From assembly GCF_013368755.1 (NCBI RefSeq), contig NC_049562.1, positions 2,914,001-2,978,000 of the forward strand: 64,000 nt of DNA, in the 5' to 3' direction. This document shows positions 22,769 to 35,290 of the stretch, in pieces. The notes under the pieces are model-generated. The model searched no databases, was not told where the DNA came from, and saw only the letters and a program-made list of their open reading frames with translations. A program made the translations under genes and the position numbers. Each line of letters opens with the position of its first letter. The stretch's first letter is position 1. Source of the stretch: Talaromyces rugulosus (taxonomy: Eukaryota; Ascomycota; Eurotiomycetes; Eurotiales; Trichocomaceae).

Positions 22769-25447
22769 TTACTGGGCCCTGGCGACACCTGCCGCATCGG
22801 CCTGGGCAGAAATCTTCTTCTTGTAGGCATTGACGTCTCCGTCAAACTTGGCGACATGGCCATCGTCACAAACCCAGAGGCTAGTGCAGACATTTTGGAG
22901 CATGGTCACGTCGTGAGACACCATGAGAACGCCTCCTTCAAAATTCCTGAGGGCGTCTGACAGGGCATCCATGGCTTCGATATCCAAGTGATTGGAAGGC
23001 TCGTCCAGTACCAGAATGTGAGGATTGGTGAGCGACAGGCAGGCGAATGCAACACGGGACTTTTGACCTCCAGAGAGCAGGCCCAGTTTCTGAAGGCCGG
23101 TCATACCAGTAATGCCAAACCTATGCCATGTTAGTTGTTTTGAATGACATCAATTCGAGTGTTCATGTAACTCACGCGCCAAGGTGTCGACGATATTCTT
23201 CGTCAGTTCTGCCATGGTAGTTCTTCGACATAAACCCAACGGCACTATCATTCAGATCCAGAGCATCAACATGGTGCTGAGCAAAGTAACCAACTCGCAG
23301 TCGGGGATTCTGAGAAATCAACCCGCTGGTAGGCTGAAGTTGGCCAATAAGAAGTTTCAACACTGTAGTTTTTCCAGCACCGTTTGGACCAACGATACCA
23401 ATACGAGAATCGAGTTGTACATCCAAATCGACATTTCGAAGTAAGGGTTTGTCCTTTGTGTAGCCAAAGGCGACGTCTGTCATTTGAATGATTGGGGGAG
23501 AAAGCTTTTCAACCTCTGGGAATTTAAAGTGCACGATATATTCGCTCTCCGGAGCTTGCAGAATAGGCATACGCTCCAGCTTTTTGATTCTCGATTGGGC
23601 TTCCGAGGACTTGGCAGCGTTGTAGCGGAACTTGTCGATGAAAGCTGTAGACGTGTTAGTTGATATTGCGGTACAGAAACGAGAAATTCTCGAGCTGACT
23701 AACCTTGCAAATGTGCCCTTTGAGCCATTTGGTTCTCATATTCACGCTTGGCGTTCTTCCTTCGTTCTTCCTTGGTTGCGTAGAAAGAATCTATACAGTC
23801 CATGTTAGACGCCTGAAGAGGAGGATCGTGAAAGCGATAATCTTACCGAAATTAGATCCCTTGTAGTAATCCAGTCTCTCCGAGTGCTGGTGGATTATAT
23901 CGGTGGCTACCTCGTTCAAGAAAGAACGATCGTGGGAAACAACTAAAACGGTACTGGGATATCCTTGAAGGTAGTTTGACAAGAAGGTGATGGATGGAAC
24001 ATCCAACATGTTTGAAGGTTCTGTTGGGGATTAGCATGGTTTGTGGATTTAACAGAGTCAAAGAGAAAGCATACCGTCAAGCAAGAGAAGATCGGGTTCG
24101 CAGAACAGTGCACGAGCAAGCGCCAATCTCATCCTCCAACCACCAGAGAAGGTCTTTGTGGCAAATTGTTGTCGTTCTGTGGAAAAACCAAGACCGGCCA
24201 AGATGCTGGCAGCACGAGACTCGGCTTTATCCGATTCCATCTCCGCAAGTTTTGTATGGATATCAGCGAGCGTAATATCAAAGCCGTCCCTCTCATGGTC
24301 AAGTCTGGCAGCATCTTTTGATGTGTCTGCCAAGGAGGATCTTTCGGCGTCTATATCGGAAAGTTTCTTGGTGATTTTCTGCATATCATTTCAGTTAGAT
24401 ATGAACGTTTAGAGACGAGAGTTAGTGGATAAAGCATGGTAGGACTGACATCTTGCTCTTGAAGAAGGTGTTTTCGCCAGACATCGGCATCCAAGACCGC
24501 TTGAAGGGCGGGCGTGTCATCACCAGTAATCTGAAACCGGATATTAGTAAAGAGCTGTAAAGATAGTTGGAAAAAACACACCTCTTGTTCAACATGAAGA
24601 ATAGAAATATGGGTGGGAATTGCGACTTCTCTGCGGCTCAAGGCACGAAGCAAAGTAGACTTTCCGATACCGTTCTGACCAACCAGACCATATCGTCGGC
24701 CGTAGGACAGCGATAAGGAGGCATCCATAAGGATGCGCAGGCCGCCTATAGTGATATCTATGCCGTCGACCTTGATATCCTTACTCTTGGACTGGGCATC
24801 TGCTCCCAACTGCAGAGGATTGACGGCCATGAAGAACTCTTCGTAGGACTGGGTGCTATCGGGCTGGTCGAGTAGTCGGGATGCTTCATACTCGACATTC
24901 TTCAAGGTCTTCTTATCCTGTTTGGCCCTAATCTTACGCTCCGCCTTTTCGAGCTTCTTCCGGTCGACACGGGATTCGACTTTGCGCGTCGAGGCAGACT
25001 CCAGGTCAGTTGTGCCGCCCACCAAGCCCATCGTAGAGGATACATTCTTCTGCAGGCCCACGTTGATGGTCTGGTCCAGCTTTTTGGCGGCAAAGGGCAT
25101 CTGTCGCCGCTCGGCATCGACTCCATCGGCGGCGTTGAGCGAGGATATAAACTTCTCCACCAAATTCCGAATGGCCTTTTCGTTCTCTGGCGAAAAATCG
25201 CCGGACGCGGAGATGAGGATTTCTACAACGGCTTCGGCGGCTTCGGACAGCGGCGAGGGAGAATTGGCATCGACATCCTCCACATAGGCATGTGAGGCAT
25301 GGGTAAGATAGCCCTGTGTTAAGAGGCGGTTCAGTCATGTATTTTTTTTTTTCGACGGTGCGGTTGTGAATTGGGTGGACTTACCACAGAATATTCGGAG
25401 ACGACCCGGTCCAGGCCAGGGATTTGAGCTTGAAGTTCCGCCTCCAT
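22769..25447 (-). CDS. GCN20: Gcn20-type ABC-F ATPase
   Basis: Soluble tandem-ATPase that with Gcn1 activates the eIF2 kinase Gcn2 on stalled ribosomes in amino-acid starvation. Exons are 25447-25385, 25313-24582, 24530-24450, 24378-24075, 24020-23847, 23790-23704, 23644-23176 and 23120-22769, giving 753 residues, the size of yeast Gcn20. The N-terminal about 190 residues form the Gcn1-binding region. ABC domain 1 has Walker A GQNGIGKST, signature FSGGWRMR and Walker B LLLLDEPSNMLD; that last block forms only after intron 4 is removed. The linker is basic and helical (KEERRKNAKREYENQ). ABC domain 2 has GPNGAGKTT, LSGGQKSR and LVLDEPSNHLD. No membrane segments, as expected for ABC-F. All seven introns are short and phase-consistent. 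Confidence 0.95.
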
Positions 25448-27213
25448 GACGGGCAGTTTTTACAAGCAGTGCTTCCAAGAGGCAATAATGGATTAATATT
25501 ATTGAAGCTCTGGTGAACGTCAACTTTCGTGGTGGGGTTGGCGGCGAGCGCTGTGGGCCCCGGTGGCCAATCAGCGGCCCTGTAGCAGGTCTTTGAGATT
25601 TTTTCTTATTATATTAATATTATTTCTCTATTAAACACTATGTAATAGTATGGTTTTTTTAAAGAAAAAAAAAAGACAATGTATCATTCTACTTGGCTGC
25701 AAGAAATAAGATTATGAGAATATTCACGCATTGGCTAATCGTTAATAATGGTTAGCTTTCAGCTCTGGCACATGCATTCGTAGTCCGTACTCCAATTCGG
25801 AAGGTGAAACGGGCTAGTAGTAGTTAGTTATTATTATTACAGCTCTAGGCTTTTTGAACTCAGCCTTTGTTGGTCGCGATAGCAGTCTAGCACATCTTGC
25901 CCAAACAAGGCCGACCCACCGACGTGACGCAATTGAGATCAAAGCATTTCAGCGCTAGTGACAGAGATCTATTATTGTTATTATTATTGTTATAGAATTG
26001 CCGACCCGACTATCTCACAGTCATAATAATCATCGTAAATAGCAGAAGCATGCAGTCTGTAATATACTTGCTGTGCCTCCAATACGGCGTATTATTGGCC
26101 ACTCCTTACTCCAGAGCCCCCCGATCGCCTGGCCGCTCATTGGCTCTGTGAGATAAAAATGCCCCATCTAGAGGCCATTCTCGGTTACTGATTGGCTGCG
26201 CGCACGGCTCGGAGAGTTTAGCCACGAGAGGGATCGAGACTAGCCGCATTCGGCCATAATTCTATCTTGGTTATTGCGGAACAATGGCCGTATCCGTCCG
26301 TATTCCGTACAGAAAGAGTACATCTGTATGTCTGTAGTATGTACGGGAGGAATTGCCAGCGGCCGTCTCAGCCGCATTCCACTGCGACTTAGTCCTGCTA
26401 GCCAGTACTAAGTAGTAAGGCGCTCAGGATAAGCAGATACGACCTCATCGATCCGGGCTGACGAACTGCTGCCCCGCCCAATCACGGCGCCGCCAGGAAA
26501 TTAAAGCAGAATCCTCGGCGTCGTGGCCGGCAAATTGCGATCTTATAAGTTATTACTAGCACTACTAGTACTAGTGTTAGTACGAGGTGCTCCTGTAAGG
26601 CTGGCCCTCGAGCTATTAATATTATGCCTAGCAAAACCCGGCTCGCTGCAAGGGATGGCTTGCTGAACCAGCGCACAAGACTCGCGTCATTGGATGAATC
26701 GGCTGTGCGCTCGTCTTATCGAATTAAAGGTTTTTCTTTTCCTTGTTAATTTTGCAACGTGTGTACCCACTCCCTCCTTGGCGGTGCAATTTTCCATTGT
26801 TCCTGGCGTAATAATCACCCAAAGAGCAGGGAACCGGAAATTTTAAAACTGGGACCTGGCTGGAAGAGTAGTGAAAGAACTGAAAAGCGATTGAAAAGAG
26901 AATTGACTACACAGACGATGCGATAGTAGCAATAATGCGATAACAATAGTCGTAGTAATAAATGATAGTCGGGCTGCCTTCCCAGCTCGGCCGCTGGTTG
27001 CAGTGTGTGTGTTGTTGTCCGTCCCCTAGCGCGAACTTCCCCAGCCCGGCCTGGCTCAAACCCTCGTTTCTGTCAACAACATCCGCGATCATAATAATAA
27101 CAGTGCACCATGCTGCTTGTCGTCTCCTAGCGACCCCTTGCCCTCCTTTCTCCCCCCCCATCAATCTCTTGCTTCATCCTCTCTCTTTTACTCTCGTTCG
27201 CTCAGACTCTTAT

Positions 27214-27237
27214 ACACATACACATACACATACACAT
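27214..27237 (+). repeat. (ACACAT)4 microsatellite
   Basis: Four perfect copies of ACACAT in the pyrimidine-rich leader region before the Byr4/Bfa1-like gene. Confidence 0.9.
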
Positions 27238-27444
27238 CCCACTCTCTCGCTTCTTCTCGCTCCCTCGCTCCCGCTCTCTTCCTCACGAGGCTGCTACCAC
27301 CACCACCGCTGTAACATCAGTTTACAGGCCTCTGTTTATCGAAATATCCTCCGAGGCGTGTCCTCAATTGCCCGGCTAGCGACTCTTCGACTGGCCACGG
27401 GCCTTTTTCTCAGCTCCAACAACTCGCCGTCACTGTCACTCACC

Positions 27445-27489
27445 ATGCGCAAGGCATTTTGTGCTCCTCGGCCTTCGATGCTCAACTGA
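27445..27489 (+). promoter_or_regulatory. Upstream ORF (14 codons) in leader
   Basis: ATG at 27445 in good context (CACCATGCG), ending at TGA 27487-27489, 41 nt before the proposed start codon at 27531. If the transcript begins upstream, as the pyrimidine-rich tract suggests, this uORF could dampen translation of the main frame. Inference only; no transcript start is known. Confidence 0.35.
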
Positions 27490-27530
27490 GTGCAGGCCTC
27501 CTCAGTGAAGCGCGCTTCTTCATCTACAGG

Positions 27531-30500
27531 ATGGAGCATGTTTCAACGGTCAGTAGATCTTCGCTCCTGTCTTTCGTACGAGCACACATTGTGCTAGGCT
27601 GGTGTTTCAGCCAACCCCCTCACCCTCCCGCTTCGCGACATTCTCTGAACTCCGTCCCTACACCTGCTCTTTTCAACCTCTCCACTGTCTTACCGTTCTA
27701 CTGGAAACTAACTTTCACCTAGCTCTGTGCTGTCAGCACCGTAGGCATTGCTGCTACTGGCTTCGCCCTAGCCCGTCGAGAACCCCAGCAACAACGTTGG
27801 TCGCACACCGACACCAGCCAGGGAAGCACCACACGCACCGATCCAGCGACTTCGACGTCACTGGGCGCTCCCATTTACGAATTACGAGAAAGCAAAGACA
27901 GCGTGGCAGAGTCCGGCCCCAACTGGACGTTGCCGTATAGGAGGAGAGAACGCCGACGGAGGCAAACATATACGAATCCCCCATCGAATCCGTCGAGTGA
28001 TTCTACCACACAGGACAGTGCTCCGGCAAACGGTCGGCCCTCATCTTCGTGGTTGCGCCGGCTCTCGGTTATATCGTCTTCTAACAGCGGAAGCCCTCTG
28101 CCTAGCCCATCGACCGTCTCGTCATTGAATGGGTCAACTGCAACCACCCACAGTAGAACTGATTCTGCACCCAAGTTCCCGAACAAACTTGTCAAGCGGT
28201 CTACTTCACAACATTCGATCAAGCCCCCCAGCGACCGAGGTCGCCGGCCCATGTCCGCAACACTAGCTCTACGTCGACCTGTAACGAGTCATCAACGATC
28301 GGCGGATATTGGACATCGGACAAGCTTCAACAAAGAAACCGGCCCTCCAGTTTCAACAGGCCTTTGTGATAATCTGTGGCCTGACTCTAGTAGCGCAGCG
28401 AACGCCGGTGGCAGCAAGTGGAGACCTTATTTTTCCAGGGCGAATTCGCGGCGCAAACACTCCGCTGGAGGCGCTGTTGTCACAATCAAACCTCGCAGCT
28501 CATCGGACCACCGATATTTTCTTGAACAACCTACATTATTACTTTCCTCCTTAATTGACCTTCCCAACGAACCCCGATTGGTGTCCCGGAAACAAAGTTT
28601 TTCGCGGCCTTCGAATGCGGCCATGAATAGCCCCTCGACGCGGCATGGTGACATGAAAAAGATCAATTCTCCTGGTTCCATCAAAAGAGAGAAACGCAGA
28701 CCTGTACGATCGTCTTCCTTTTCCGATATGCACGGGGATAGCTCGAAATCACGCAGTAACTCTGTTCGAAATAATGTCAAAAACCCCATAACCACCACAC
28801 GTCAACGCGCTATGGATAGAAACATATCAAATCCTTTGCCACAGGCTTTCGACAGTATGTTGGCAGATCAATCAGAAAGTCCTCGACTTCGTCGCAAAAG
28901 AAACTTTACATGGTCCGACACTTCTCATCGGCCGCAAACTGCGCCTCAGGGAAAGCACTCTAGTACTAATGCTAGATTGTCCAACCACCATGAACCCTCC
29001 CCTAGAAACCATAGCTACCAGAATCAATCCCTTACGTTTCCAGAGCGTTCGTCATCCAATGGGCTTGCAGACCTAGACTCGACCCCATCTCCAGCCTATC
29101 CCCCAGGACGAGGCCCCTCTCCTCCAGTGATCCGCTACTCTAGGGTCAATCGACTCTCTGGAACAGCGTCCGATCGAGCGTCAACCGTGATCGGCTCTGA
29201 TGATACCCGCATCTTTACTTCAGCAGATGAGGACGATCAGAGTGATTCCGTCTTTGATTCATTCCGTACACGGATCTCATCCACCAGCAATTCAGGCCGT
29301 CGTGGACCAAACATTGAAACAATATTTCGCGATGCTCCCAAGAAAGGCAACCTTGCCGATGTCGACAGCCTAGCATTTGAAGGTCTGCATCTATCGTCAT
29401 GTACTCCAGATTCCTCTATCAGTGATCTGAATTCAACAAGCACCCCCCTGGCCTCGGCTCAAATGAAGGACGGGGACACAACGCCAACATCACGGACAAA
29501 GCCGTCCTCCAACCATGACCCCCCCCCATCGCCATTGAAGTCGCTTAATACGCATATCTACGAGATGGATGCTGATTTCGAAGTGGAATACCATACAAAT
29601 GACAAGCTTGCTTTACCGCCACCGCGCCCTAATTTGCTTGATTTCGTTGAAGACGACGATTTTGATAACTGGGACGCATCACCCGAATTTAACAGCAGTC
29701 AACCTTCCGATCTTAACACGCCATCATTGAGAAGAACCGGTTCTGGGATTGGTATTAGAGCGAGTGTGTTTGATTGGTCTGAGCAGACAAGGAACGATCG
29801 CGATACGCAAGATCCTGGTCACCGGCCAAGCACTGTTCACGGGAAACAAAACACTGTGGGCAGAGGTAGTCGGGGCACCGGCCGGAAGGCACCGAGCGCC
29901 GTCCATCTCCGAAGCCAGAGTGTTCCAGTCTCCAGAGACGGTCCTCCGTCAAATGAAAGCCGACAGCCTTCGCTCAAGTTTGGCACTTGGGGTCTAGGGC
30001 AAAAGGGCGTAAGTGAAGACTGGGATGGCGATTTTGACTTTGGCGATGCGGACGATAACTCGGCAGACGGTGACGACATGGCTACTGGGAATCGGGATCC
30101 GTTTGTCATGAAAGTGCCAGAGGCCATCATGGAGAGCCAAGCCAGTGTCCATGGACAGTATGGGCATGTCCAAGAGCTAACCCTATTAGTCGAAGAACTC
30201 AAACGGCTACGGATTCAGGGTAACATGCTTCAACTAATTCACGGTCCTTCGGCCGACCTTTGGAAGGAAGCAGAAGGTATCATCAACTTGGCCACATTGG
30301 AGGAAGATGAAAATGGGTTTCCAGCTCCTGCGTCGCCTTCTTCATGCGGGAGCTTCGATGAGTTTGAATCTCCGCCGCAAAAGGCCATAAAGCGCGGTGA
30401 TGGTGAAATCAAACGACCGCCTCTCGCAGTCTGGCCCAATCCTGGAACCAATTCGAGTCCTCCTAATCAGAAAGACCCATCAAAGGTCAAGTCGGTACTG

Positions 30501-30737
30501 GAAACGATTTATCAGCAACGCGAGCACACGAGCCATCAGACTCTGGAGGCTACGAATAACTCTATACAAAAGCTGCCATTCGACACTCAGTCTCTCAAGG
30601 AACTTGTCAATCGTGCCGGTATGGTGACACGTTCGTTGAAAGATGTTATACGTCGAGCCGAGGGTGTCACCTCATCTCCTGAATCGCACACGCCATCCGA
30701 CCCCCCATTTAGCCGAATATTCGCTCACTCACGTTGA
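27531..30737 (+). CDS. Large Ser-rich protein, candidate Byr4/Bfa1-like septation regulator
   Basis: Model: exon 1 27531-27548 (MEHVST), a 174-nt intron (GTCAGT donor, CTAAC branch site 10 nt before CCTAG), then exon 2 27723-30737; 1010 residues. The long second exon is open without an ATG until far inside, so an upstream start exon is required, and the intron fits in phase. The first about 600 residues are Ser/Arg/Pro-rich and disordered with many possible phosphosites. A conserved C-terminal part begins at the acidic WDGDFDFGD, then VPEAIMESQASVHG, a helix (HVQELTLLVEELKRLR), LWKEAEGIINLATL and a final helical block (LKELVNRAGMVTRSLKDVIR). This layout recalls the Byr4/Bfa1 subunit of the two-part GAP that restrains the septation network. 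I am not certain; it could be another conserved fungal scaffold. Confidence 0.6.
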
Positions 30738-31515
30738 TAACGAGTCGATGAATGGATGACTTGTTTCACACAATCTCTAAACCTATACATGCCAGCGGAG
30801 CCCGAGACTACTACCTCTATCTCGCACCCGTCCTACGCATCGGTCAAATGAACATTACTGTATATCAGGCCTAATATACTGTACATATCTTGGGCTTGAC
30901 TCGTTCCACGCGATCCGAAGTCAATGGCCTTGGATAAGATGAAGGGTCCAGCATAATGACTCTGCTAGCCTACTTCTGATTGGTTATCCTTTTATTTTCT
31001 TTCATCTCTTATTCCCGTCTCATTCCTTGTCTTTTACTTCTCTCTCATACGAGTGCCCACCGCACTCGAAACCTCCGAGCCATCATGATATCCTCTATTA
31101 TCTCTCTACGATCCTTTGTTTTCCTCTTCTTCTCTTGGCCAGTCAGGAACCCGGCATTCTTCATTCCAAAACAATGAAGAGATTATGACACCTTTTTAAC
31201 GTACTGAACGATGAAAGACAAAAGTTTGGGACGATGGAAAAAAGTATCCCATTATTCTGTACTACCTTTTTTTTCCTTTTTTTTTTTTGGAACTGTGTGT
31301 GTTGCATGATAAATTTTTTAACGTATATGATATAGTGAATAGGGATAAATGAAACAGGCTGATAAGTCGACGTTGTACTAGTCCTTCTAATGTTGTCAAA
31401 CTGCGTAGTTTGTAGTATACATATATTTTGCTATATCCGGTTGTACAAGTAAATAAAAAATCATGGCGTATATTCAATAGTAGGCACCAATTTAATATGT
31501 GTATATATCTACAGA
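30738..31515. other. Intergenic between convergent genes
   Basis: About 780 bp of 3' flanks between the Byr4/Bfa1-like gene and the MFS drug-transporter-type gene. T-rich, with poly-T runs at about 31266-31289. No gene recognised. Confidence 0.5.
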
Positions 31516-33451
31516 TCACTCTTCAAAATCAAACGTCGGCGCAAACCTGCTCTTCGCACGGATTCTGTGACCGAACCGATAGAAAAATATTGGAATCGGC
31601 ACGAGAACACCGGCGACACAGCCGAGCAGAGTTCCGGCCCAGTTGATTCCCATTCCGTCAAACTATATCAGTATTTACATCAGCCTCCATGGCAAATGCT
31701 CTTAAGATAGTATGTACGAACCATGTAGGTAGCGAAAAGGGGAAAGATTGCTCCGGCAAGAGAGCGAAGAAAAGTGTTGGCGGCAATGGCAGAGGCGGCA
31801 CTATTCAAACAGGACGAAAAAAAAGGTTAGGGAGATGAAAGTAATGGAGAGAAAACCTAGCATACAAAAGGAGATAGGCGTCCACGAGATAGTTGAGAGA
31901 CTGCAGGAAAATCGCCAAAAGACCGAACCCCGTCAAGAGGCCCGAGAGTGTAGGCACAATCCAGTGAATGGTTGACTTGTACCCTGCCCATCCAAACCAG
32001 AAAAGACCACCGGAGAATGAAACACCGCCAATTATTGCAGGCGGCAAACGCCATTCGGGGATGGGCATGTCGTTGTTGGCTTTAAGCTTTCTTTGATATG
32101 ATGGTTGCTGGAAGATTATATATACACCAGCAATGAGCTCGCCGACGGCCATCCCAAGATATGGAAGACCCCCGATTCCTTTATTAAAGCCGTAAATCTG
32201 CTGGAAGACAATGGGATACGCAGTCATAAACAGGTAGAGAAGACCATAGATGAAAGCCATGTAAATACTGAGCAACAACACGATAGGCTCGGTGACTAGG
32301 ATTCTAATCGGCCGACTAAAGTTCTTTTGAATCAGCTCGCTCAAATCAATCTCAATTTCTTCTTGCTTTGCGTGTATGCCCCAATTTTTTGTTCGACGAC
32401 GCAAGTCTGCGGCCTTGTCTATGAGCACGATGGGTGGGTATGTCTCATCGAGAACGAAGATATCGCCGATCAGTGCTGCAGCACCCATGATTCCCGTCAA
32501 ATATTCGGTCCACCGCCACCCCAGATAGCTATCCACAATGAACCCGCCAATAAAAGGAGCAAGAAGAGGGCCCATGAAGACTGTGATGGAGAAAACGGTG
32601 ATGGCCACCCCGCGGTACCGGTTGTCGTAGATGTCGGAAAAGACTGCCGCCACTACTGCGATGGGACAAGCACCAAAAAAGCCACCAAAGAATCGACAGA
32701 TGAGGATTGTCTGTAAATCTTTGGCAGTGGCCACTGCAAACTGGAACAGAACGAAACCAGTCATGCCGATAAGAATAGGTAGCTTTCGACCGCGGAGCTC
32801 AGATAGCGGTGCCCAAAATACGGGACCCGTTGCGAAGCCCAGCACATACAGAGAAAGCCCGAGCACCCCGACTTCGGTAGAGACATGGTACTGAGCTGCT
32901 ATATTTGTTGTGATGCTCGAAAACACGCTGCTCGTAAAGGTTGAGACGAGGGTAGTGTATGCGAGCATGGCGCTGGTCAAGAACCTCCATTGTCATGGGT
33001 TAGTAACATATACATTGTTCTCGCGTGTTCAGAATTACTTTTTCTTACTCGACCAATTCTGTGGATGCAAAGGGTCACTAGGCCCCTCAAATTCCACTAC
33101 GTACTCCTCTTGAGGCGCAAGAGGCGGAGGGTAGGGCTTTCCAGCGCCAAATGGCGGCAATGGCTTTTTCGAGACCCTGGGTTTCAGCGCAGCTCCCACT
33201 GTCTCACTTTGCTGGGTTCGGTGTGTTGCGATGCGGCTTATAGCAGTCGGATGCCTCTCCAATTCATGATAAGTCTGAATTTGTTCCATTGTTGGGATCT
33301 GTTCTGGGGCCGAGCTGGAGGAGGATATGGACGAAGACGGCGACAGTGAGTAGCTTAAGGAAGGCGCTTCATGTGCATCGTCGCCTTGAGCAGGTAGACT
33401 GACATTGTGCCCATCTTTTTCCACGTCGCTAGAAGCCCTGTCGGTGTCCAT
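31516..33451 (-). CDS. MFS transporter, drug:H+ antiporter (DHA1) type
   Basis: Twelve-helix plasma-membrane exporter. Exons 33451-33039, 32984-31857, 31800-31722 and 31662-31516 give 588 residues, all in phase. A 130-residue Ser/Pro-rich cytosolic N-terminus ends in DPLHPQNWSSKKK, the usual lead-in to helix 1 in Flr1/Tpo-like fungal DHA1 proteins. Also visible are APLSELRGRK (motif A), CRFFGGFFGACPIAVVAAVFSD (quoted in part: FGGFFGACPIAV), GWRWTEY and the central loop DETYPPIVL. The last two exons supply the end of helix 11 and helix 12 (INWAGTLLGCVAGVL) and a basic tail; without splicing the frame stops within about 20 residues. Intron 2 uses a weak donor (GTTTTC) but has a CTAAC branch. 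Drug or polyamine export is likely; the real substrate is unknown. Confidence 0.87.
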
Positions 33452-35290
33452 GAGTTCTGTCTGTCACAGAGTATATGGAATTGAAATCCGGGTGGCCTCT
33501 GTAGTATCGAGGAGGTGCACAGCAGAGAAGGCTGTTTGCACGAGCATGTTTGCCATTCTAGATTAGAAAGCACATGTTCAGTGTTGCCAGGGATGGCAAG
33601 ATGTTCTCGGGCGATGGATGAGGCGGCGCGGGAAAGATTCCCTTGATGACCTCACCAGTCGGTGGCTGATTTGCCGCTGTGTCTACCTAGTCACATGATA
33701 TAGGTGATTTACAGTTTTATTAAAGTTATTCTGTTAGTCTACTACTACGTAGCTTTACAATGTGTCTTTTTGCTGGAGAAACCAACGGAACCAAAACACA
33801 GCAGGCATCCAAACATGGGAGACCAGCGAGGTGCCAGCCAGTCTTGCTATGCATGCGTGCACTCTGCATCCAGGGAGCAAAGTGCAGTTGTTTTGTTTGT
33901 TGTTTCAGACCTGCAGCATGCACTGCTTTACTCCAGATGCGCGAGAGGCCCATCGGCACTCCCTTGCCGACCTAGTAATACTATCGGTTTTTTTTATTAA
34001 TTTGGAAGTGGGGGGTTTCACAGCTCCTTGCACGCGGTGGGACTGATATTGACATCGTCTTTGTATGTTGTTGTTGTTCGATGAGGAAAATGATAAACAG
34101 CGTCAGGTCTGAATGATGGTGAGTGGGGATAGAGAGAGCTCTGTATTTAATATTGCTCTAGCAATTCTGCGTTTCGGTGAACGGGCTTGGCATGGGAAGA
34201 AATAAGCGATTAATCAGCACCGATTGAGACCACAACGGGAGCAAAGGAAGATGCCTAATAAAGAATAACAACAACAACAACAACAACAACAATAATAGTA
34301 GTAGAAGATTAAGATAGGATCTCAACGGTGGACGGCAGACGTCAAAGCCACAGTCAAGCCACACGGCTGAGCGGGCACAGAGTGGGCCCCAATCCTGGCT
34401 GGTGAGCTACTGTGATTGGTGCCTTTAAATTGCGTTCCTGACGCTAGTGCAGGAGAACCCCACTAATCTCTTCCTGATTGGGCCCGATAGTGGGACTCGG
34501 CTTCTTAATTCGGAACCCCGATTACCTTTACCACTGTTACCAGTGAAGTTACCGCCGTCGCTGTCAGCATCATTTCGTCCATACCCACCAGGAACACAAT
34601 GGAAACAGGCCGATAAGCTGGGGGAAAAGACGTATTTGGACGTGATGCACTACGTGGGTATGTTAGAAGTAGACTCCCACGCCAGCCGAATGAGCGTCCT
34701 GCATACTTTTACATTCAAGATTCTGCAGCTGCAATCGATAAGGAGAGGCTCGGGACGGTATCGTTACCGTGTGACGGCGACTCCACTTGGGCTCCACACC
34801 TGTTGGCCACCCTAGAGCTTAGCGGCACAGCTGCCCCGCCGCCCCCGGCCAGTCCGCCCGCCAAGCAGAAAGGCCCTGGTGGTACCTGCCGGACTCCCCT
34901 TAGTCCTCTGTTCGCTCTCGCTTTCTCTCTCTTTCACCTCATCCGCGTGTGCGTCCTTTCTGTCTGTCTGTCCAGCGACTGCTTCGCCCTTCTCGAGAGG
35001 TTTTCCATCCTCTAGCCATTCCTTTATCAAAAACCACGCTCTTTTGGCATCGTCCGTCCAACTAAAGGGGGCCTCCTCGTCCTCTCTCTTGCCTTCGTTT
35101 TTTACCCATCCTTTTCCGCGTTCGGTGACACCAAAAACATTCCTAATCTCGCCATCTAATTCGATTGATTTATTCGTGCCCAATGTCGACGTGTATTTAA
35201 TCCGTTCGTTTCTGTGCATGTTTCGGTGAATAGGGGTGTGCCCTGAAGGATCTGGCTCAGACGTACTTGAGGTTGATCCGTAGGGGAAAG
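33452..35290. promoter_or_regulatory. Long divergent intergenic region with Py-rich leader
   Basis: 1.8 kb between the MFS gene (leftward) and a Ser-rich membrane protein gene (rightward). It contains a CAA microsatellite and, from about 34900 to 35230, a strongly pyrimidine-rich plus strand (TCTCTCTTTC-like, TGTCTGTCTGTC), probably the 5' UTR of the rightward gene. Open frames here are composition-driven and not convincing. Confidence 0.5.
34267..34290 (+). repeat. (AAC)8 microsatellite
   Basis: Eight AAC triplets followed by AATAAT and AGTAGTAG. Non-coding context. Confidence 0.9.

Larger units (their letters stand above)
25448..27530. promoter_or_regulatory. Long divergent intergenic region and 5' leader
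   Basis: 2.1 kb between the starts of GCN20 (leftward) and the Byr4/Bfa1-like gene (rightward). The first 700 bp hold AT-rich patches with TTATTATTATTG-like tracts. Several CCAAT/ATTGG elements lie near 26090-26200 (TATTGGCC, CATTGGCTC, GATTGGCTG). From about 27120 the plus strand is pyrimidine-rich, as in fungal 5' UTRs, and carries an ACACAT repeat and a small upstream ORF. No full gene recognised. Confidence 0.5.

Noticed and set aside
26962..27489. 175-codon open frame in the GCN20/Byr4-like intergenic region
   Set aside because: Composition-driven (pyrimidine-rich strand plus ACACAT repeat), with His/Thr and Ser/Leu runs and no domain.
34447..34815. 122-codon open frame on the plus strand upstream of the 35291 gene
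   Set aside because: No conserved motif or splice partners; in the long promoter region. Kept out for lack of support.
34812..35219. 135-codon open frame on the minus strand
   Set aside because: Antisense of a pyrimidine-rich leader; Lys/Glu/Arg-rich by composition, with no recognisable motif.
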